Below are positions 5,007 to 6,846 of a DNA stretch of 6,846 nucleotides, piece by piece; position 1 is the first letter of the stretch, and each line of letters begins with the position of its first letter. Origin of the DNA: an uncultured Senegalimassilia sp. (GTDB taxonomy: Bacteria > Actinomycetota > Coriobacteriia > Coriobacteriales > Eggerthellaceae). The notes beneath the pieces are model-generated. The model was not told where the DNA came from. It saw only the letters and a program-made list of their open reading frames with translations, and ran no database searches. The position numbers and the translations under genes were made by a program. Location: positions 1 to 6,846 of the forward strand of contig NZ_CAKTYH010000105.1 in NCBI RefSeq assembly GCF_934632265.1. The letters are read 5' to 3'.

Positions 5007-6846
5007 ATGGCAACCGAATCGAAACGAGACCTGGTGCTCGGAACCGCCGGCCATATCGACCACGGCAAATCCACCCTGGTCCAAGCGCTCACCGGCACCG
5101 ACCCCGACAGACTGAGCGAGGAAAAGCAGCGAGGCATCACCATCGAGCTCGGCTTCGCCCAGCTTGAACTTCCCGATGGAAGCGCCATGGGCGTGGTCGA
5201 CGTCCCGGGCCACGAGCGCTTCGTGCGCCAGATGATCGCGGGCTCCACCGGCATCGACGTGGCCCTGCTGTGCATCGCCGCCGACGACGGCATCATGCCG
5301 CAAACCGAGGAGCACCTGGCGGTGCTGCAGCTGCTGGCCGTGCCCACCTGCGTGGTGGCGCTGACGAAATGCGACCTGGTGGACGAGGAATGGGCGTTGT
5401 TCATGGAAGACGAGGTACGCGCCCGTCTAGCTGGCACGCCGTATGCCCAAGCGGCCATCGTGCCCGTTTCCGCCCGAACCGGGCAGGGCTTGGAGGAACT
5501 GCGGAAAGCCATACAGCTTGCGGCCCGCGCCACCGCCGGCCGAGCCGAACAGGAGGCGATGCGCCTGCCCGTCGACCGCAGCTTCACCATCAAAGGAGCC
5601 GGCACCGTGGTCACCGGCACGCTTTGGAGCGGCATCGCGCATGTCGGCGACGAGGTGGAGGTGCTGCCCTCGGGCCTGCGCACGCGCATCCGCGGCATCC
5701 AGGTGCACGGTCAGGCGGTCGAGCAGGCCGCATCGGGTCACCGCACCGCGCTGAACCTCAACGCGGTATCTACCGACGACGTGCGGCCGGGCAGCTTCAT
5801 CTGCACCCCCGACGCCGTCACGCCCACCGATCACTTCGATGTCGACATCACCTATCTGGGAGTCCCCGACCAGGACAAGCCGCTTGAAACCGGGTGCCGC
5901 GTGCATGTTGCGCACGGCACCACGGAATGCATCGGGCGTGTGCTGCTCATGGATGGCGTGAAAAGCATTTCCCGTGGTCAGACGGCCGCCGCGCAGATCC
6001 GCACCGAAAACGACTTGCCGGTTGCATACGGTGACCGGTTCGTCATCCGCTCCTACTCCCCCGTGCACGTGATCGGCGGCGGCGTGGTGCTGCGCGCCCA
6101 CCCACGGCGCACGACCACGGTCAGCGAAGGCGATCGAACCCTGCTCGACACGCTACGCGCAGGCGATGCCGCGGCGGTGGTGCGCGCCGCCTTCGATATG
6201 GCCGAGTTCCCCGCCACGCCCGCCGACATCGCCCATGCAACCGGGCTTGCGCTGTCGCAAACCGCCGATGAGCTGGAAGCGCTTGCCGCGTCCGGCGCCG
6301 CCGAGAAGCTTGCAGGGGCAGCCGGCGCGAGCACCCGATTCGCCACCAAGCGCATGCTGCAGAAGCTGTTGGGCGCCATAGAGAACGCCCTGCTTCGCTT
6401 CCATAGCGCAAACCCCGCGGCAACCGGCATGTCGAAAGACGCGCTGCGGCAAGCCTGCATGCCCCGCTGCGCGACCGATGCCTTCGACGCTGTGCTTGCG
6501 CGCGCCTGCGCGGAAGGCAAAGCCGTGGCCGATGGCGGCATGATAAGCCACCCGCAAGCCGGCGCCGGAGCCCGCAAGCTGGAGGAAGGCAACGCCAACA
6601 AGCTGGCCGATTTGCTGGCCACGGCAGGCTCAAAGCCGCCCACGGTAGCCGACCTGCTCGAGCAGGCAGACCTTGCCCCGAAGCAGGGTTACAAGGCGCT
6701 CGGGCTGCTGGAGAAGCAAGGCCGAGCCGTCAAAGCCAGCGAGGAGTTTTACTTCGACGCCACCGCGCTTGACGCGCTCGAGCAGGCAGTGCGGGCTGCA
6801 TTGGCAAACGGGCCAGCTTCTGCAGCTGACCTCAAGGACGCCATGG
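5007..6846 (+). CDS. selB: SelB, selenocysteine-specific translation elongation factor (3' end cut by window)
   Basis: A GTPase that carries Sec-tRNA(Sec) to UGA codons marked by a SECIS hairpin; 613 residues are visible and the frame is open at the window edge. The EF-Tu-like G domain has G1 GHIDHGKST (15-23), G2 RGIT (42-45), G3 DVPGHE (65-70), G4 TKCD (120-123) and G5 SA (155-156). Beta-barrel domains II and III follow at about 187-365, with FTIKGAGTVVTGTL (193-206) and the RFVIRSYSPVHVIGGG block (344-359). From about 370 onward tandem winged-helix domains bind the SECIS RNA. The last helix-turn-helix (about 585 on) is interrupted. Family members are about 610-640 aa, so perhaps 20-35 residues are missing. 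The ATG at 5007 is preceded by AAAGGAG inside the end of selA, spacing about 12 nt. It is co-transcribed and probably translationally coupled with selA. Confidence 0.97.
   Translation, partial: MATESKRDLVLGTAGHIDHGKSTLVQALTGTDPDRLSEEKQRGITIELGFAQLELPDGSAMGVVDVPGHERFVRQMIAGSTGIDVALLCIAADDGIMPQTEEHLAVLQLLAVPTCVVALTKCDLVDEEWALFMEDEVRARLAGTPYAQAAIVPVSARTGQGLEELRKAIQLAARATAGRAEQEAMRLPVDRSFTIKGAGTVVTGTLWSGIAHVGDEVEVLPSGLRTRIRGIQVHGQAVEQAASGHRTALNLNAVSTDDVRPGSFICTPDAVTPTDHFDVDITYLGVPDQDKPLETGCRVHVAHGTTECIGRVLLMDGVKSISRGQTAAAQIRTENDLPVAYGDRFVIRSYSPVHVIGGGVVLRAHPRRTTTVSEGDRTLLDTLRAGDAAAVVRAAFDMAEFPATPADIAHATGLALSQTADELEALAASGAAEKLAGAAGASTRFATKRMLQKLLGAIENALLRFHSANPAATGMSKDALRQACMPRCATDAFDAVLARACAEGKAVADGGMISHPQAGAGARKLEEGNANKLADLLATAGSKPPTVADLLEQADLAPKQGYKALGLLEKQGRAVKASEEFYFDATALDALEQAVRAALANGPASAADLKDAM

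Noticed and set aside
121..6846. Selenoproteins with in-frame UGA among the genes of this window
   Set aside because: All recognised genes are full length with ordinary Cys at the family's redox positions. The YedF CPxP site is Cys, and no gene is split by an internal TGA.

Overview
The window is a compact selenium-metabolism locus from a GC-rich bacterium. It has five complete genes and one gene cut by the right edge, in two divergent groups. The selenocysteine synthesis and decoding genes, a double-cubane iron-sulfur reductase and a FocA/NirC-type anion channel together suggest a strict anaerobe with selenoproteins such as formate dehydrogenase. The gene complement and base composition would suit an anaerobic gut actinobacterium of the Coriobacteriia/Eggerthellaceae type. 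That placement is inference and I hold it loosely.

Left part, minus strand (about 2340 down to 80): a promoter-like extended -10 and a leader of about 120 nt with a perfect 18-bp palindrome precede a 2-hydroxyacyl-CoA-dehydratase-family double-cubane reductase of the E. coli YjiM type. Next come yedF (TusA-like plus DsrE-like domains) and a small DUF3343 protein (Se/S-carrier-like). A textbook intrinsic terminator begins 3 nt after the last stop codon. The order and spacing indicate one operon. Bases 1-80 hold no gene I can support.

Middle, minus strand (3284 to 2369): a monocistronic FNT-family channel with a very strong Shine-Dalgarno sequence and its own terminator.

Right part, plus strand (about 3461 to the end): selA (selenocysteine synthase) and selB (Sec-specific elongation factor) lie 6 nt apart. 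They are preceded by an extended -10 and a perfect 10-bp hairpin in the selA leader. selB is open to the window end and probably lacks only its last few dozen residues.

How the parts fit: SelA converts Ser-tRNA(Sec) to Sec-tRNA(Sec) using selenophosphate, and SelB delivers it at UGA codons. YedF and DUF3343 are thiol proteins associated with selenium use and may carry or hand on reduced selenium. The reductase and the channel are guilt-by-association candidates for low-potential reduction and for anion import (formate, or HS-/HSe-). selD and selC (tRNA-Sec) are not in the window. The most interesting points are the YjiM-type reductase tied to YedF/DUF3343 without its activase, the channel inside a selenium locus, and several unexplained dyad-symmetric elements in the two intergenic regions.
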